A stretch of 64,000 nucleotides of DNA from Gnetum montanum. Lineage: Eukaryota; Streptophyta; Gnetopsida; Gnetales; Gnetaceae. The notes under the pieces are model-generated. The model made no database searches, was not told the origin of the DNA, and was given only the letters and a program-made list of their open reading frames with translations. Every line of letters starts with the position of its first letter. The stretch's first letter is position 1. Below, one piece after another: positions 1-11,773 of the stretch. Made by a program: the position numbers and the translations under genes. The DNA lies in the NCBI GenBank assembly GCA_015680685.1, contig MNCI01007634.1:695731-759730 (forward strand). Direction: 5' to 3'.

Positions 1-1467
1 GGGACAAGGTGGATGACATGGTAGAGGGTGGTGATCACAAGGAGTGGTGTGGGTGGTGGCAAGAGATAATGAGTAGTGAGTGGTATGCATAGTGAAAGTG
101 ATGCGGTAGGTAGAGCATTGGTGCTAGCGTGGTGGGGTTAGCATGGCGGCTATCATGAATCTTGGCGCTGCAACATAAGGAAGGGTTTATTCAACTACTT
201 AGCTAGCTATGATACTATGCAGCTTGCCATTGTGGCCCTGCCACATAATGGCATGGTAGGCCAATGCTATCATAAGTAGATGTGATCTTCTTGATGCTAT
301 GGCATGAGGTAGTTGCAGGTCCTAAAATTTTTTTAAAATTAAATTTTGGGGGCTAGGTTGAATCTATGACCTCCTAATCCCATTTTTTAAAATAAATTAA
401 ATTTTAAATTTAAATTTTGAAAAAGCATTTTAATTTAAAAATATATGTAACCTGAGAAATGTCTTATCTCCCAAACCATATGTCAAATTTTGACAAAATT
501 AATACCATTGGAATCATCTCAAAGAGTACTAAGCATTTAGCTAGAGATAAAAATATTTTGCTTAATCACAAGTAATGCTAATGTTAGTTCTTCGGTCCAT
601 TTCGATAACTCCTTCATTGACAATCATGGGTTCCTCCTTCTTGCTAGGACATATGGTGTAGCTGTAAAAGAAAAACTTGTTCTGTCTAGGAATCTTGAGC
701 AATAGATCACAAGGAACACATGCTACTCCATTTGTTAGGATATTTATCAAATAAAGAAAGTTCCAATCATGTAATTTCAAGGGGGATGATGAACTACTAT
801 AGGCTTGTGTTGCATCCTTTTTCCATCCAATTCTTGAGGATGCTCTAGAAGTTGTTAAAAATCTAGAGCAGCTCTTAGGAGAATTGAAGAGTGCCACATG
901 TATTGCCTATTATATGTTCACTCATGAGCAATTCCTTCAAGTGAAAATTTATTGACTTTGGGTGAGTAATTTTGCTCTTCTTTTTCCTTCTTCCATTTGA
1001 TCTTTTCATTCATAATTCATAATTTTAATTTTGTTTTGTGCATGCAAAGGAAGGAATTAGAATGACAAGATGACATGACTGATTGATCTCTTCAAGCGAT
1101 TTTGTTAAAAGTCAAACTTAAAAAGATGGATGAGGAAGGAGTTGCGTGAAGATTACCTCCAAGTATATGAAACAATTATATGGTGGTTTCACAGGATGTA
1201 AGACAATACTAAGTAAGAAGAATGCTATTGATGAAGAATGAGAAGCCTAGTTGAAGACAAACTTAGATCTTCTTAATATCTTCAAGGAAAATAACTGATT
1301 GTAGTCCTACTTCCTTTTGTTCTTCTATTCCCCTTCTTATCTATTCCACTTATTTTCTATTCCATTTCCTTTTTCACTACATATATTCGACTTCAATGTA
1401 CTTTGTCTTTATAATAATAATAATAAAATAATATTTTTATTCTACTTTGTCTCCTAAATTGTGGTTT
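1..1467. other. AT-rich interval, no recognisable gene
   Basis: I see no domain that I can name with confidence here. The largest open stretch on the minus strand (897 down to 562, 111 codons) has no recognisable motif and lies opposite the short plus-strand stretch listed separately. The tRNA-iMet-like primer site at 1468-1479 points to the left, so this interval should be the leader and gag of a minus-strand retrotransposon. I could not recognise any gag sequence in it, so it may be non-coding or heavily rearranged. Confidence 0.4.
803..955 (+). other. Short open stretch, possible transposase relic
   Basis: About 50 codons are open from GCT at 803 to a TGA near 955. They contain CVASFFHPILEDAL, a run of Leu and Val, and YYMFTHEQFL. 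The spacing of C, A and LED loosely recalls the CxxHxxxLxLEDIG segment of plant hAT transposases, but the downstream sequence does not continue the match. Base composition is less AT-rich than in the surroundings. This could be chance. It is listed because it is the only protein-like stretch in the first 1.5 kb. Confidence 0.15.
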
Positions 1468-1479
1468 GCTCTAATACCA
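1468..1479 (-). other. tRNA-iMet-like primer binding site
   Basis: Read on the minus strand this is TGGTATTAGAGC, one transition away from the TGGTATCAGAGC priming site complementary to plant initiator-methionine tRNA. Four bases to its right an LTR-like sequence begins with TGACATCCC (1484). The layout is therefore a minus-strand element with its 5' LTR on the right and its body on the left. It differs from all other primer sites in the window, so a third retrotransposon lineage is represented. Confidence 0.6.
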
Positions 1480-1483
1480 AATA

Positions 1484-1899
1484 TGACATCCCATTCCCAA
1501 ATGTCATAAAACATTATCGTTTGTTGCTTAAGTCATCGCATTTGTGAGCATTATAAGGGAAATACCATGAAATAACTTAATAAATGAATAACTTGGTAAA
1601 TTACTAGTGCATTGAATTTAATAAGAAGAAAAAATAAAGGAAAAAATTTATTAATAAGAGTGATTTATTGTAATGCCCTTTGGGTTATCTTCTCATGCCA
1701 CTTAAGCCTTAGAGGTAATTTGGCACTGACACCATGGTTAGGCTTTTCAAAGTGATAAGTATATGCTAATTAAGAAGGCATGATTGAAAATAACAAAGAA
1801 AAATAATGAAATTTATGTTAAGAAGCTAAAACTAACTTCGTACTAAGAAAAACACATAAGCATAAGAAAAATAAACAATAAATAAATATAAAGTAGAAA
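1484..1899 (-). repeat. Probable LTR start (U5 end) of a third element, J
   Basis: The segment begins with TGACATCCC just right of a tRNA-iMet-like primer site, as expected for the U5 end of a 5' LTR on the minus strand. I could not find its other end, so 1899 is only where the protease-like sequence of element K begins to be recognisable. No second copy is in the window. The relation of J to K (insertion or recombination) cannot be decided here. Confidence 0.35.
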
Positions 1900-2520
1900 A
1901 ATGGGAGAAGAGATTTATGATTGTGATACCTTAGTGATGGATTTTATGGCATCAAACCTAGTGAAAACTTTTATGTTCTTAATGGGTTCAACGATGTCTA
2001 ATTCACAAAATCTTAGATCCATAAATTTGCAGATGCTAGATGACCAAGGAAGGGTTATATCTGCCTCATTATTTTCTTTTGTTTAGGATCTTTGGGGAAC
2101 AAGAGTAGGTTAAGATCCTAAGCTAAACTCTTCCAATATATCTAAACATGAAATAGCTAGGATTTTGAGATTAGCACACATGACTATCTCTTTATCTTTA
2201 CAAGGGAAGTGTATGTCTTGATTCAAGGGTGATAAAAAAACATGATGGTATGCTAATTAAGGTTATTCTAAGATAGCATTAATTCTAGATGAATATATAT
2301 TGATAACCAATATAGCCTTTAGATAAAATCATACTCCTTATAGAAAAAGACAATTTTATCACTCCAAGGATTTCTACTCCAGTGCCACTAAATGAAGCTA
2401 GAGAAGAATTGTAGTTAGATTATGTGACTTATTTTTCGAGGCTGAATGTTTAATAACTGCTCATGAGATGATACTCATTACAGCTCCATCATCCTCAGAT
2501 ATCAATGTTAGTGACACATT
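1900..2520 (-). pseudogene. K protease relic (Tat/Ogre-like retropepsin)
   Basis: Minus-strand translation in shifting frames gives an EDDGAVMSIIS stretch at about 2493-2467. It occupies the place of the aspartyl-protease active site seen as VDDG in elements H and P. Further on, at about 2280-2190, comes a relic of the conserved LGRPW-HxxxxxPSxLHQ segment, visible as LSPLNQDIHFPC followed by a KDKE stretch. It follows directly on K gag. The segment from the IKI stretch to the active site aligns with element L (22212-21991), which supports the call. Several stops and frame changes show it is dead. The product would have processed the Gag precursor. Confidence 0.55.
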
Positions 2521-4077
2521 GTCTCTAATATATATGGGTATATAAATTGGAAGCTAGCACATGGCACCCATTGTAGGATGTATTTTAATGTTCTCCCTCT
2601 TAAAGATCAAACAGTTAGCCTCATAACATGAAGGATTGAACACTAATAAAATTGCATGAACATGGGACTAAATGTTTGAAGGAAATTTGATGGACTTTAG
2701 CAACTCCTCCAATATCAAATGATATATCTTTGAAGTGGAAATGAGGTCAAAGATAGAAAGGTTTATCCCTTTTGACTTCATGATAACAACAATTTGGGAC
2801 ATAGCCTAGTTTCCAGAAGTTGGATTTTTGAAAACTAGTGTAGGGGAGATAGAATTAGATGTGATTGGTTGAGTTGAGATAATAACGGGAGTAGGGGTAT
2901 TTTCATTTGATGCATCTTGCAATCAAAATTTCTTTTTTTTTGGCTTGCTATCTAGTTCCTTTTCTTTTCCTTTGTTAGTAGGTGCTACCTTCTTTTGGGC
3001 CCTTGTAAGGATTCTGATGGGTGAAGTCAAGGTAGGGAGAAAGGAAGAATCTTATGACTTGGTTGGAGATGAAGGAAGATATGGAGAGTTCATAGCATAG
3101 GATAAAATAGGAGGACAATGAATAGGATGAGTAGGTGTGAGGACCCTATTCCTTAAAGAAGAGGGAGAATAAGAGAAAGTAGGTTAGGATGATGTAGAAA
3201 CTTTGTCGTGGTGAGGAGTCATATCAATGACTAATGAAGCCATTTGTCTATTCTAAGAAGAATAATCATTGGCATCATTCCAAGGAAGATTAATTGCAAG
3301 AGGTTTCTTAGATCCTAATGAGGTAAAGTAAGAGGATAATGGAGACTAGTAGCAAGAGGGATCCATTTAGATAAATAAGGAAGCTCGCAAATGACTTCCT
3401 TTGGATTACTAGTGAAAGGATGAAATTCTCATTGAATGAAAATTTAGAGAATCCTAATACATTTACATGGTTTTGTTACTGGGTTGGATGAAAGTATTAA
3501 ACACAATTTCTTCTTTTTCTACCAATGTCTAAACAACATCTTTGAGAGTATTACAATCCTCTGTATCATGGCCTGGTGCCTCATGATAGTAGCAAAACAT
3601 GTTAGGACTATACCACTTAGGAATAGGTAGCTCCACTTCTATGCATTAGGAAGGATCAATGGCAAAGATCTGAAGCCTTTTGAATTAGGCTCTCATTTGT
3701 TATGAAACTTGCTTAGATGTTAAGTGTCCATCCTTTAATAGTATGTTGTACAGTTATGTGTACATTATTGGAAATTTGTGATACTTGAATTCATCTTTTT
3801 GTGGCCTCCTTGATTACCCATCATTATTGATTGTGTTATATCCATCACCTTTAGACTTTGAATTGGGAATTGTGTTCTTATTCGCCTCATTACTTCCACA
3901 ACTTAATGATGAACTTATTATAGTTTGGTTCATTGAAGCTACTATCTAACCTTTATTTTGGATAGACTTATCTATACCTACCACTTTTTTTTCTTTGTTT
4001 TAAAATTTGATCCACTCTAGATCATTATGTTGAATGGTCACCTCCTCAATGCATTTAGCAAAGGTGATTTCATCATG
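2521..4077 (-). pseudogene. K gag, C-terminal half (Tat/Ogre-like)
   Basis: The best signal is at about 3600-3540 on the minus strand: FCYYHEAPGHDTEDCNTLKD. This is the C-x2-H-x4-H-x4-C knuckle-like motif of Tat/Ogre Gag proteins, with all four ligands present, followed by the usual LKD helix. Upstream, next to the H insertion, is IEEVTIQHNDLEW from the region between capsid and knuckle. The N-terminal half of the same gag lies 13.8 kb away at 17893-19334, on the far side of H. Gag packages the element RNA. Stops occur every few dozen codons, so this is a relic. Confidence 0.7.
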
Positions 4078-4082
4078 AAGCC
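4078..4082 (+). repeat. Target site duplication AAGCC (left of H)
   Basis: AAGCC directly precedes the LTR end TATAAC at 4083. The same five bases directly follow the other terminal LTR at 17888-17892. Five-base duplications are normal for Ty3/gypsy integration. The flanks on both sides are halves of the same K gag, so the duplication marks a real insertion. Confidence 0.8.
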
Positions 4083-5111
4083 TATAACATTGGAAAAAAT
4101 TAACACTTGAAAATCAAAAGAATTCATGCATTTAGTTTTAACCCTAGAATCCATTGATCTTAGAAGGGTTTGGGGTGCCTAAGGTGGTCTTATCAATCAT
4201 CTAAGAACTTGAAAATATTTCTACCAAATGAAATAAATGAAAATTGGTGAACACATGTGAATATGAGGTTCAGTGTTCAATCTAGGAATAAAATGAGAGA
4301 AATGAGAAATGATGTGGCCAAAATAAAAACTATAAAATTTATATTGAATGCTATAAATTTTTTTTAAAATAGGTTTAGAGAGTATAGATTAAGAATTTTA
4401 CAACCTATGAATATATAAATTATCATTTAAAATCTAGTGTAGGTAGGTACATTCCGTTATCTCAGTCAATCTACTACACAATAAATGTTGTAACTGGTTC
4501 TTTCTACTCCCAATGATATGTTCTAAGAAAGAATATAAAGGTTGCAAAATATGAAATAATTTCTCTCCTAATTTACTAAAACAAATCTCTCTTTTGGGCC
4601 AAAAATATCTCTCCTATGTGCTAAAAAGATTTGCCGAAAATTTTTGCCAAAAGATTTTCCAAAAAGATCTTCCAAGAGAATTTTCCAAAAAGATCTAAAA
4701 AATGGTGTTGAATATATTTTAAATAGGCCTCTAATTTGCTATTCCTATGTTAGTTATGTTTTCACATACTTTCTAAACCATTACATAGCATTTTTAATCA
4801 TTTTGATGGTCAAAAACTATAATGTATGGGCCACCAATTTTTTGACTTTTTATGCTACAATTGGTAGCATTTTTGACATTTAAATACATTGCAATAATGA
4901 AATTCATAGCTTGTTTGATAATGTGAATCCTGAATTTCATTTTACATGTTATAACATGTCTATAAGTTTGCTAAAACAAGATCATGAGATAACATTTTTG
5001 AAGGAAAATCAAGGCATTTGTACCTACTCTTAAATCCTATAAAGTTACATGGCAAGAATTTGGTTATCAAGATTTTTTATTCAGAACATGAATTTTCCTT
5101 GAGGTTTTTCA
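4083..5111 (-). repeat. LTR R1 (3' LTR of H)
   Basis: This is a 1029-bp LTR. Its plus-strand left end reads TATAACATTGG, a mutated TG start (R3 has TGTAAC). Its right end is ...AGGTTTTTCA. It matches R2 (16860-17887) along its whole length, including the segment CAAAAGAATYCATG near the left end and the repeated AAGATYTNCCAA words in the middle. A polypurine-like tract lies just to its right (5112-5130), so on the minus strand it is the 3' LTR. Confidence 0.8.
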
Positions 5112-5130
5112 TTAGCCCCTCTTTATCAAT
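5112..5130 (-). other. Polypurine tract beside R1
   Basis: On the minus strand the bases before the LTR start TGAAAAACC read AAAGAGGGGCTAA. This is a plausible plus-strand primer tract for reverse transcription. It fixes R1 as a 3' LTR and the body of H as lying to its right. Confidence 0.55.
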
Positions 5131-8100
5131 TTTTTTAGGATTAACCTAAAAGACATCAACAAAGAATGTAAAACAATGTTATGGATCCATCACTAATGCT
5201 TCCTCTCAACATTTGATTTTGTAGTTGTCAAATCATGCCAAGGAGTGCTTACAATGATGAAATAAGGTTACAATGGGATGATAAGAATTTGTGGTGAGAT
5301 AGTGGCTATGTTGATTATCAGAGAATGATCACATGGGTTAACAAAGAATTTCTAATATGTTGACATCATGGTTATGACATAGTGAATTTTACACTAGCTA
5401 ATGAGGTCTTCATGCTTCATGCTTGATATTGATTAGTTACATGTGCTAAGATTTGATAAAACCAATGCTTTGGAATTGGCTACTTTGGCCATTTATCTCT
5501 TCTTCTTCTTTTTTTAGAGTTGTTGATTTGCATAACTTTAGGCTACATTGGCCTCTTGAATTTTGTGGCATTTCATCTCCTTTTTTATGGAAGTAAAACC
5601 TTCATCTGGTCTTGTTGCAAAAACCAAATTGTTTGTTTTCTCACTAAATGAAGAGTTTGTAGATTCAATGAAATTGATGATTGAGCATGTCAAGTATGTC
5701 ATATGAAAATTATGTATGAATGTCAAACATAGGTTTTTATTGTTAGCAAAGTAAGGAGGGCTAAAGCTTGGTTATGGGATTATGGCTCAAAAGAGGTAAT
5801 GGAAGTGATGTGAGACAAGCAATATTGGCAAGGTTAAACAAGCTAGTAAAATCACATGTATCAAGATCCTATGGTAACTCACCACTATAATGAGTCACAC
5901 CTCTACAATGAATTTAGGCTCATCTTGCAAGCACATATCTAAGAGGATAAGAAAATAAGTAAAAGAATGCATGTGATTATAAGAGGTTACATGAGGTTAT
6001 AATCAAATATAGGCCATCATGAGATGTAATTTGTAGAACTTGAGAACTCTATATCTCACTTTGCATATTTATACAGAATTTGCAATTTCTTGAGATGCTA
6101 AAGAGCCATACAAGATTACTTATCATAGCCTACAAGGTCCATCAGTGTCACATGCTTATTCAAGTCAACAAACAGAGGCCAATACTAAAAGCAAACATGT
6201 CAATGTTAGGAGTAATAAAGATCATGTGAAGGCTTTAATGTTGTCTTGTCAGGATTTGGTGATGTCTTGGGAAAACTATGGCTCTAGTGAGAAACCTAGT
6301 TTTAGGGTTTTCTCCTCAGCATTATGGATTGAAATGGGGATTTTAGCCAAGGAATACTTTATGGTTTTGTTGGTCTCAAGGTCAAGAGTAGTCAAGTCAC
6401 CCTAAGGTATTAAGGCTATATGGTTAAAAGGCTTTTAGGCTCAAAGTTTAGGTACTCAAGATCTTTTAATTGATTGGCAATACTAGAAGGGTTTACCTAG
6501 GCTCAAATGTAAGTTGGATGATCCTCACATCTTCCTAGCTCAATCTTGTATATCAACATAAGCACATCAAGTCACATCTACATGATATATTTATATAAAA
6601 AAAAGTTAAAATAATGCAAAATAATGTAATAATAGAGCATAATAAAGTAAAACATGATCAAAACAAAGTAAAACAAGGTAAAAGAAGGCAAAACAAGGTC
6701 ACAAAAAGGCAAAACAAGGTTAAACTAGTAGTAAACAAGGTAAATTAATGTAAAAAAGATAGCATAAGATCCAAATGATGTCAAAATAAGGTAAAATGAA
6801 GTTAAGAAAAGATTAAATAAGGTTAAAAATAACATAAAATAATATAATAATATGTTATTTTGGATACTCTGTGATCAAAATAGGCTATAATTTATTGAGA
6901 AAAGCCAAAAATTAATAAAATAATGGGTTAAAGGTTAAATAAGCTATAAATGACCAAATATTCCCCATTCCTAGCATGTATGACCCAGTGCGACAACATG
7001 TGAGAGCACCATGGGATAGTGTATGGGAATCATAGGTTGGATTGATAGCACATGAGGCCTAGTATGGTAGCTTGTGAGCTTTATACACTAGCTTGTGAGC
7101 TTTATACACTAGCTTGTGAGAGTGTGAGGCCTAGTATGACAACTTGTGAGCCTCATAAGCTAGCTTGAAGGCATGTGAGGCCTAGTCTGGTAGCTTGTAA
7201 GCTTCACAGGGTAGCTTGTAAACTTTATAAGCTAGCTTGTGAGCTCCAAAATCTAGCTTTGTAGCTTGTTTGGCTAGTCTATGTAGCTTATGGGTAGTAT
7301 TGACTTGGTTGATAGCTTATTTATGTCAAACAAGCAACCACACACACTAGCATAACATATTTGGCTTATCTTACTTGAGATTAGAGTTGTGAGATCCACA
7401 TGATAGCATACAGAACTAATCCAGGTAGCATATGGGCCATGAATTCAGATTTGATAGTGTATACAAGCTAATTTCATTGTCAATTTCACATGCCCAAGAT
7501 GTTTGATACTTGGTGTTAGGTTCTAGAGTTGTAGGGCCCACTTTTTAGCTTTTTTTTTTGACCATTTTGATAGTGTATGAGAACTTAGATGCCAATCTCA
7601 CACCAGAATGTAGCATATGAGGTTAATTTCCTAGTCAATTTAACATTCACAACATGTGAAATAGTTGGGGATTTTTCCTGAGCTTTATGAGCCCTACTAG
7701 GTAGTGTGTGGGAATTGGATGGGCAACGCATGAGATAATAAAAAAAATTCCAAGATATGTTAGCATATGAGCTTAATTTCATAGTTATTTTCATTACCCC
7801 AATGTGTGGAACCTTAGGCATTTTTGCTCATGATCTGTGGAACCTAGATATTACCAAAATTAATCTTGTTGATAGTGTGTGAACTAGAAAAATTGAAATC
7901 TTTCACCAAAATCTAGTGTATGAATATAATTTCATTTTTAATTTCTCATCCCTAGTGTATGTGGGATAGTCCTTGGCTTATGTGAGAGAATATTCACACA
8001 TGTGAGGGCTAGGAAAGAGATTTTACCATCAAACCCCAGTGTATGAGCATAATTTCACTCTTAATTTCACTAAGGCAACATGTGAAAGCTAAACATAGGA

Positions 8101-9818
8101 TTATAAAATCATCTACAAAGCATATACAAGGTAATTTAGTTCTTTCTACCTCTTGTGCTTAGTGTGTTGGAGAAAACCCAAGAATTTTAGGCTTCTCTTT
8201 ATAGCAGTTAGAGGTAGCACCATTGGAATTTGACAACCATGGTAAAAAAGAATGGATCAACCAGTCGAAATCCAAGCCTAAAAGAGGCATAGGAGACTAT
8301 AAGGATTGTATCAAGGCTTTCCAACCAATTTATAGGAGAAGGATATTTGTTAATGGCTACTGGGTACCAATTTTCTTTTCATTTTTCTTTATTTTCTACC
8401 TTAGATTGCATGTGATGAGATTTTTGAATTTCAACCACATAGATTGATTGTATTGGGCTTTTCAGCCATATTAGAGGTGAAATTGGATTTTTTAGATTTT
8501 TTATGATGAATATTTGAGTTTTTTTTTTTTGGCTTAGTATGCAACGTTCTAGCTATGAGCTTGTTTTCCAACATTTGCAATTTTTTCTAGGCTAGACTAG
8601 CAACATTGATGGGGTTTTGACCACATATGGTTAGTGTCCTTGACCTCTAGTAAGGGCAGATGTAGTGGCAAAGGGTTCTTGGCCATTTTTACATATTTTT
8701 TCTAATTTTTATGATTTTTTATATAGTTAATTAACTATAAAATAAGGTTTTTCTGGTTAAAATTTTGGTAAAATTAAAACTTTTCCACACCTATATGTGC
8801 AGTAGTGTAGTCAACTTTGGTTGTTTTGGCTATGTTCACTACATCTATGGTTGAAAATAATTTTTTAAAATTTTTATATTTTTTCTAGGTTTTGAGTGCC
8901 TACATTGATCACATTTGTACTTGAAAACACTGTTCTAAATTTTTTTTTCTTGGCAAATTTTCATAGCACTTGGATGCTTGAAGGTTGAATTAAGTATTCT
9001 AAATTTTTGTTTTGGCTTTATGATCAACATGTGAATTCCTAGGCTCTACAAGAGTAGTGTATGACACTTCCTGGATTGATGTGATAGCAAATAGGAGATT
9101 TTGGAATTCTTTCTAGGAAAGAATGGTGGCGTATGGGCCCAAAGAGCTAAAAATTCTTCTATTTTTTACCTCCTTCTTTCTCCATTCTTAGTGTTTGGCA
9201 TTGTTTGAACTTTTGGAAATTTTTTTTTGGGAATTTTCCATTCACCAAGCTCTAACACTATCAATCTTGGTCACTTATTTTTGCGAAAATTTGGTTTTGT
9301 ATAAGCTATTTGTAGAAATGCTTATTTGGTGTTTTGTATCACAATGTTAACTATTTTTTTAATGTTTATTGTCTAACAAAATGCCAATTTTAGTTTTTTC
9401 ATATCAAATGTTTGATAAAATGCCTAATTTTGTTTTTTTATGTCAAGTGTTTGACAAAATGTCAAACCTACTCAAATTTGATCCATGATGGTTTAGTTTT
9501 GATCTACGTGTAATCTTAGTTATGTCTATAACCTTGGCTACTATTTTTTCATGTTTTACTAGTCAAATATTTTTAATTTAATATTTAACTTTGGCCATAA
9601 TATTAATGTGTGTTCTAATGATTCAATGTTCTACTTGCTTGAGGCCTCCTAGTGAATGAAGATGATGGTTCTAACAACACTTTCCTTCCTCCTTATGTGT
9701 CGTTTACTAAGCTATTGAATGTTCATGATCTATTATGATTTTGGTTGTGTTATGGATGTTTTGTTGTTGCTATATTTGTAGCTTAAGAAATTATGTATCG
9801 TCCCCTTGTATTACACTA
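5131..9818 (-). other. H non-coding 3' region with degenerate tandem repeats
   Basis: These 4.7 kb lie between the two left-hand LTRs. No gag or pol motif is visible on either strand. Short repeats built on AAAACAAGGT fill about 6600-6860. TAGCTTGTGAGC words fill 7060-7330, with an exact 21-bp tandem pair at 7070-7111. From 7450 to 8150 there are about six degenerate units of roughly 110-190 bp sharing GTGTATGAGCATAATTTCA. A threefold TTTGACAAAATGCC motif lies at 9365-9470. Hypervariable tandem repeats in the 3' untranslated region are a known property of Tat/Ogre elements, which fits this placement. Confidence 0.55.
8223..8447 (+). other. Short ORF antisense to H, unknown
   Basis: This is an open frame of 74 codons starting at ATG 8223, with a basic first half (KKEWINQSKSKPKRG) and a hydrophobic stretch from about residue 48. 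It runs opposite to H and lies in H's 3' region. Tat-lineage elements are known to carry antisense ORFs between pol and the 3' LTR, so it could be such a relic. I recognise no domain, and an ORF of this length is within chance expectation. Confidence 0.2.
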
Positions 9819-10963
9819 TGTAACTATTATAGCGATTAGAAAATTCAGTTGCTGGAAACTGAAGATCTTGGCCAAAATAGCTTTAACCTTGGACCTCAAG
9901 GGCCTCTAAAAATAGGATTTGAGGTTCCCTAGATGGTCTTGTCAATCACCTAAGGACTTACAAAATGTAAATAGGGGTAGTAAAATAAAAATGCAATGCA
10001 AATCTAAAAAATAAATCTACACTAACTTACATAACAAACAGAACTTAAACTTTATTTTAATAAAAATAAATAGGGTTTAGAAATGTGTACAAGGGTGTTT
10101 GAGGAGGCAAAGGGTTCACTTTGCTGGGGGTTTGTAAATTGTTGAAACCAATAGCTATGGGCACCATAGTCAACTCCATGATCTAGATGCTCTGCAACTC
10201 CTGAAATTATGAAACCTTGTTGTACTCCTTACCAAATCTGTAGCATTGATGGTTCAAAAGGGTAAGATGTGCAGGGGCTTTGGGCTGCAAGGAAGAGCCA
10301 CTCTAGGAATCTTGATGCCCAGGTTGCTCAGCGTTGCCACAAAATCACACATAATCTTAGGAAGGTAAAAGTGGTCACAATGGCTATGGTTTCCATGCTG
10401 AAATTTTCTCTCAAAAGCTCTATGCTTGCAATGAAATCTCAAAGCTCTTGAATGCCAAAACCTGTAACCTTTTCATGGTGTTGGAGCTTGGTTTTTATAG
10501 GTTTTCATGGCCATAATTTTTACTAAAAATTCTGCCTAATTGATGATAGATTGCTATCATGTGTAGGTGTGGCAAACATCCAAATCCCACATGGTTTCTA
10601 TGTATGGTAAGTTTTGATACCTCCAAGGTACCAGAACCATTCTAGTTACCAAAAATAGTAAATAAGAATTTTGGCCATGCTAGCCTTCCAAGAGCAATGT
10701 TGGGCCTATAGGAACCATGCTGGGGGTATGACACCCATGTTAGAGCTACATGATCACCTTTGGGATGTGTGAATAATGTTGAGGTGTTGGCATCATGCTA
10801 GAGCAACGAGAGTAACGTTGAGGATGCAATAGCAATGCTAGGGGGTAGGAGTCACCCCCCACACTGAACATAGGTGTTTCCAGCATAGCAAAGGTCATAC
10901 CCCTCATAAAACCCATGAAAATTCCAATTTTGGTAGTTCAAAAAGCATTTTAACCCAACAACA
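9819..10963 (-). repeat. LTR R3 inside H
   Basis: This is a 1.14-kb LTR whose left end TGTAAC...TTGCTGGAAA aligns with the left ends of R1 and R2. The shared part extends about 150 bp (TCAATCACCTAAGGACTT words), then diverges. Its central part shares TTTTCATGGGTTTTATG and GCTGGAAMCACCT with the LTR of element P read in the opposite sense. A strong polypurine tract lies to the right (10961-10971). On the left, AAGGGGACGAT read on the minus strand may be a decayed primer site. No matching 5-bp duplication flanks it, so it is not a simple solo LTR. Confidence 0.6.
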
Positions 10964-10972
10964 CCCCCCCCN
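10961..10972 (-). other. Polypurine tract beside R3, with an N
   Basis: The plus strand has a run of eight C before an N at 10972; on the minus strand this is a G-rich tract ending at the LTR start. It identifies R3 as the 3' LTR of sequence lying to its right. The N inside a homopolymer suggests that the length of the C run was not resolved. Confidence 0.6.
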
Positions 10973-11773
10973 TGGGAATTGAGGATTTAACCACTTATGA
11001 GGCATTTTTCGGCCCCAAAAATTACATCTTATGGATTACAATATTCACATTTTACAATGAAGTTTTAGCATTAGGTTTCATGGGTTGAGAGTTACAATGC
11101 AAAAAAGGTTACAACATGTGTTTTCTTGGTGGTGTTTCAACTATGATTATGATCATGAGCTACCTAGCCATGTTTGACATTTGTGATATTTTATGTTGAC
11201 TAGTTTAACACTACTCTTTGGTCACAAATTTTTAATTATTTTTTTCAATTTTATACTTTTCTACATTTTATATTCTTTACGTAAACAATGGATTTAGGCT
11301 ACACATTAAAATAGTAGTAAAATGCAAGACTACAACGTAAAATTTGACAATGTAATAAGATGAAAATTGTAAAATAGGGAATAATTATAAAAATAAAAAT
11401 TAGTCACCAAGAGAAAGAAAGAGAGGCTATGTATTTACCAATTTTAGACCCTGGCAGGCCATAGTGTCATTAGTTTTAGGCCTTAATAAGCCAATGCATA
11501 TTAATTTTAGACCTTGGTAAGCCATGGCATCACTAGTTTTAGGCCTTGGAAGGCCATGGTTATATCAATTTTAGGCCTTGGTAAGCCATCATTTTTTGGC
11601 CATGAGAAGCCATGATATTAATTTTCTAGCAATCATGGGATAATCTTGAAAGAAAACACAAGAATAAAATAAACACAGAAACATGATATAAGGCTATGAA
11701 AGTAAATAAAAAAATTTTGAAAAAAGAATAAATAAGATATCTATGATGGATTTTTTACCTAATCTCTAATATA
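10973..11773 (-). other. Non-coding 3' region with 33-bp tandem repeats
   Basis: No coding motif is visible. From about 11440 to 11625 there are five to six degenerate units of about 33 bp built on TTTTAGGCCTTGGTAAGCCA. The stretch lies between polypurine tract plus R3 on the left and, beyond the solo LTR, the protease relic on the right. It therefore occupies the 3' untranslated region of the gag-PR unit with no space for RT, RNaseH or integrase. Confidence 0.5.

Noticed and set aside
562-897. 111-codon minus-strand ORF as a host gene
   Set aside because: No domain, no homologous copy and no promoter or splice context is visible; the length is possible by chance in 64 kb.
9814-10968. R3 as a solo LTR
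   Set aside because: CACTA on the left is not repeated on the right (ACACC or CCCCC), and a polypurine tract adjoins its right end.
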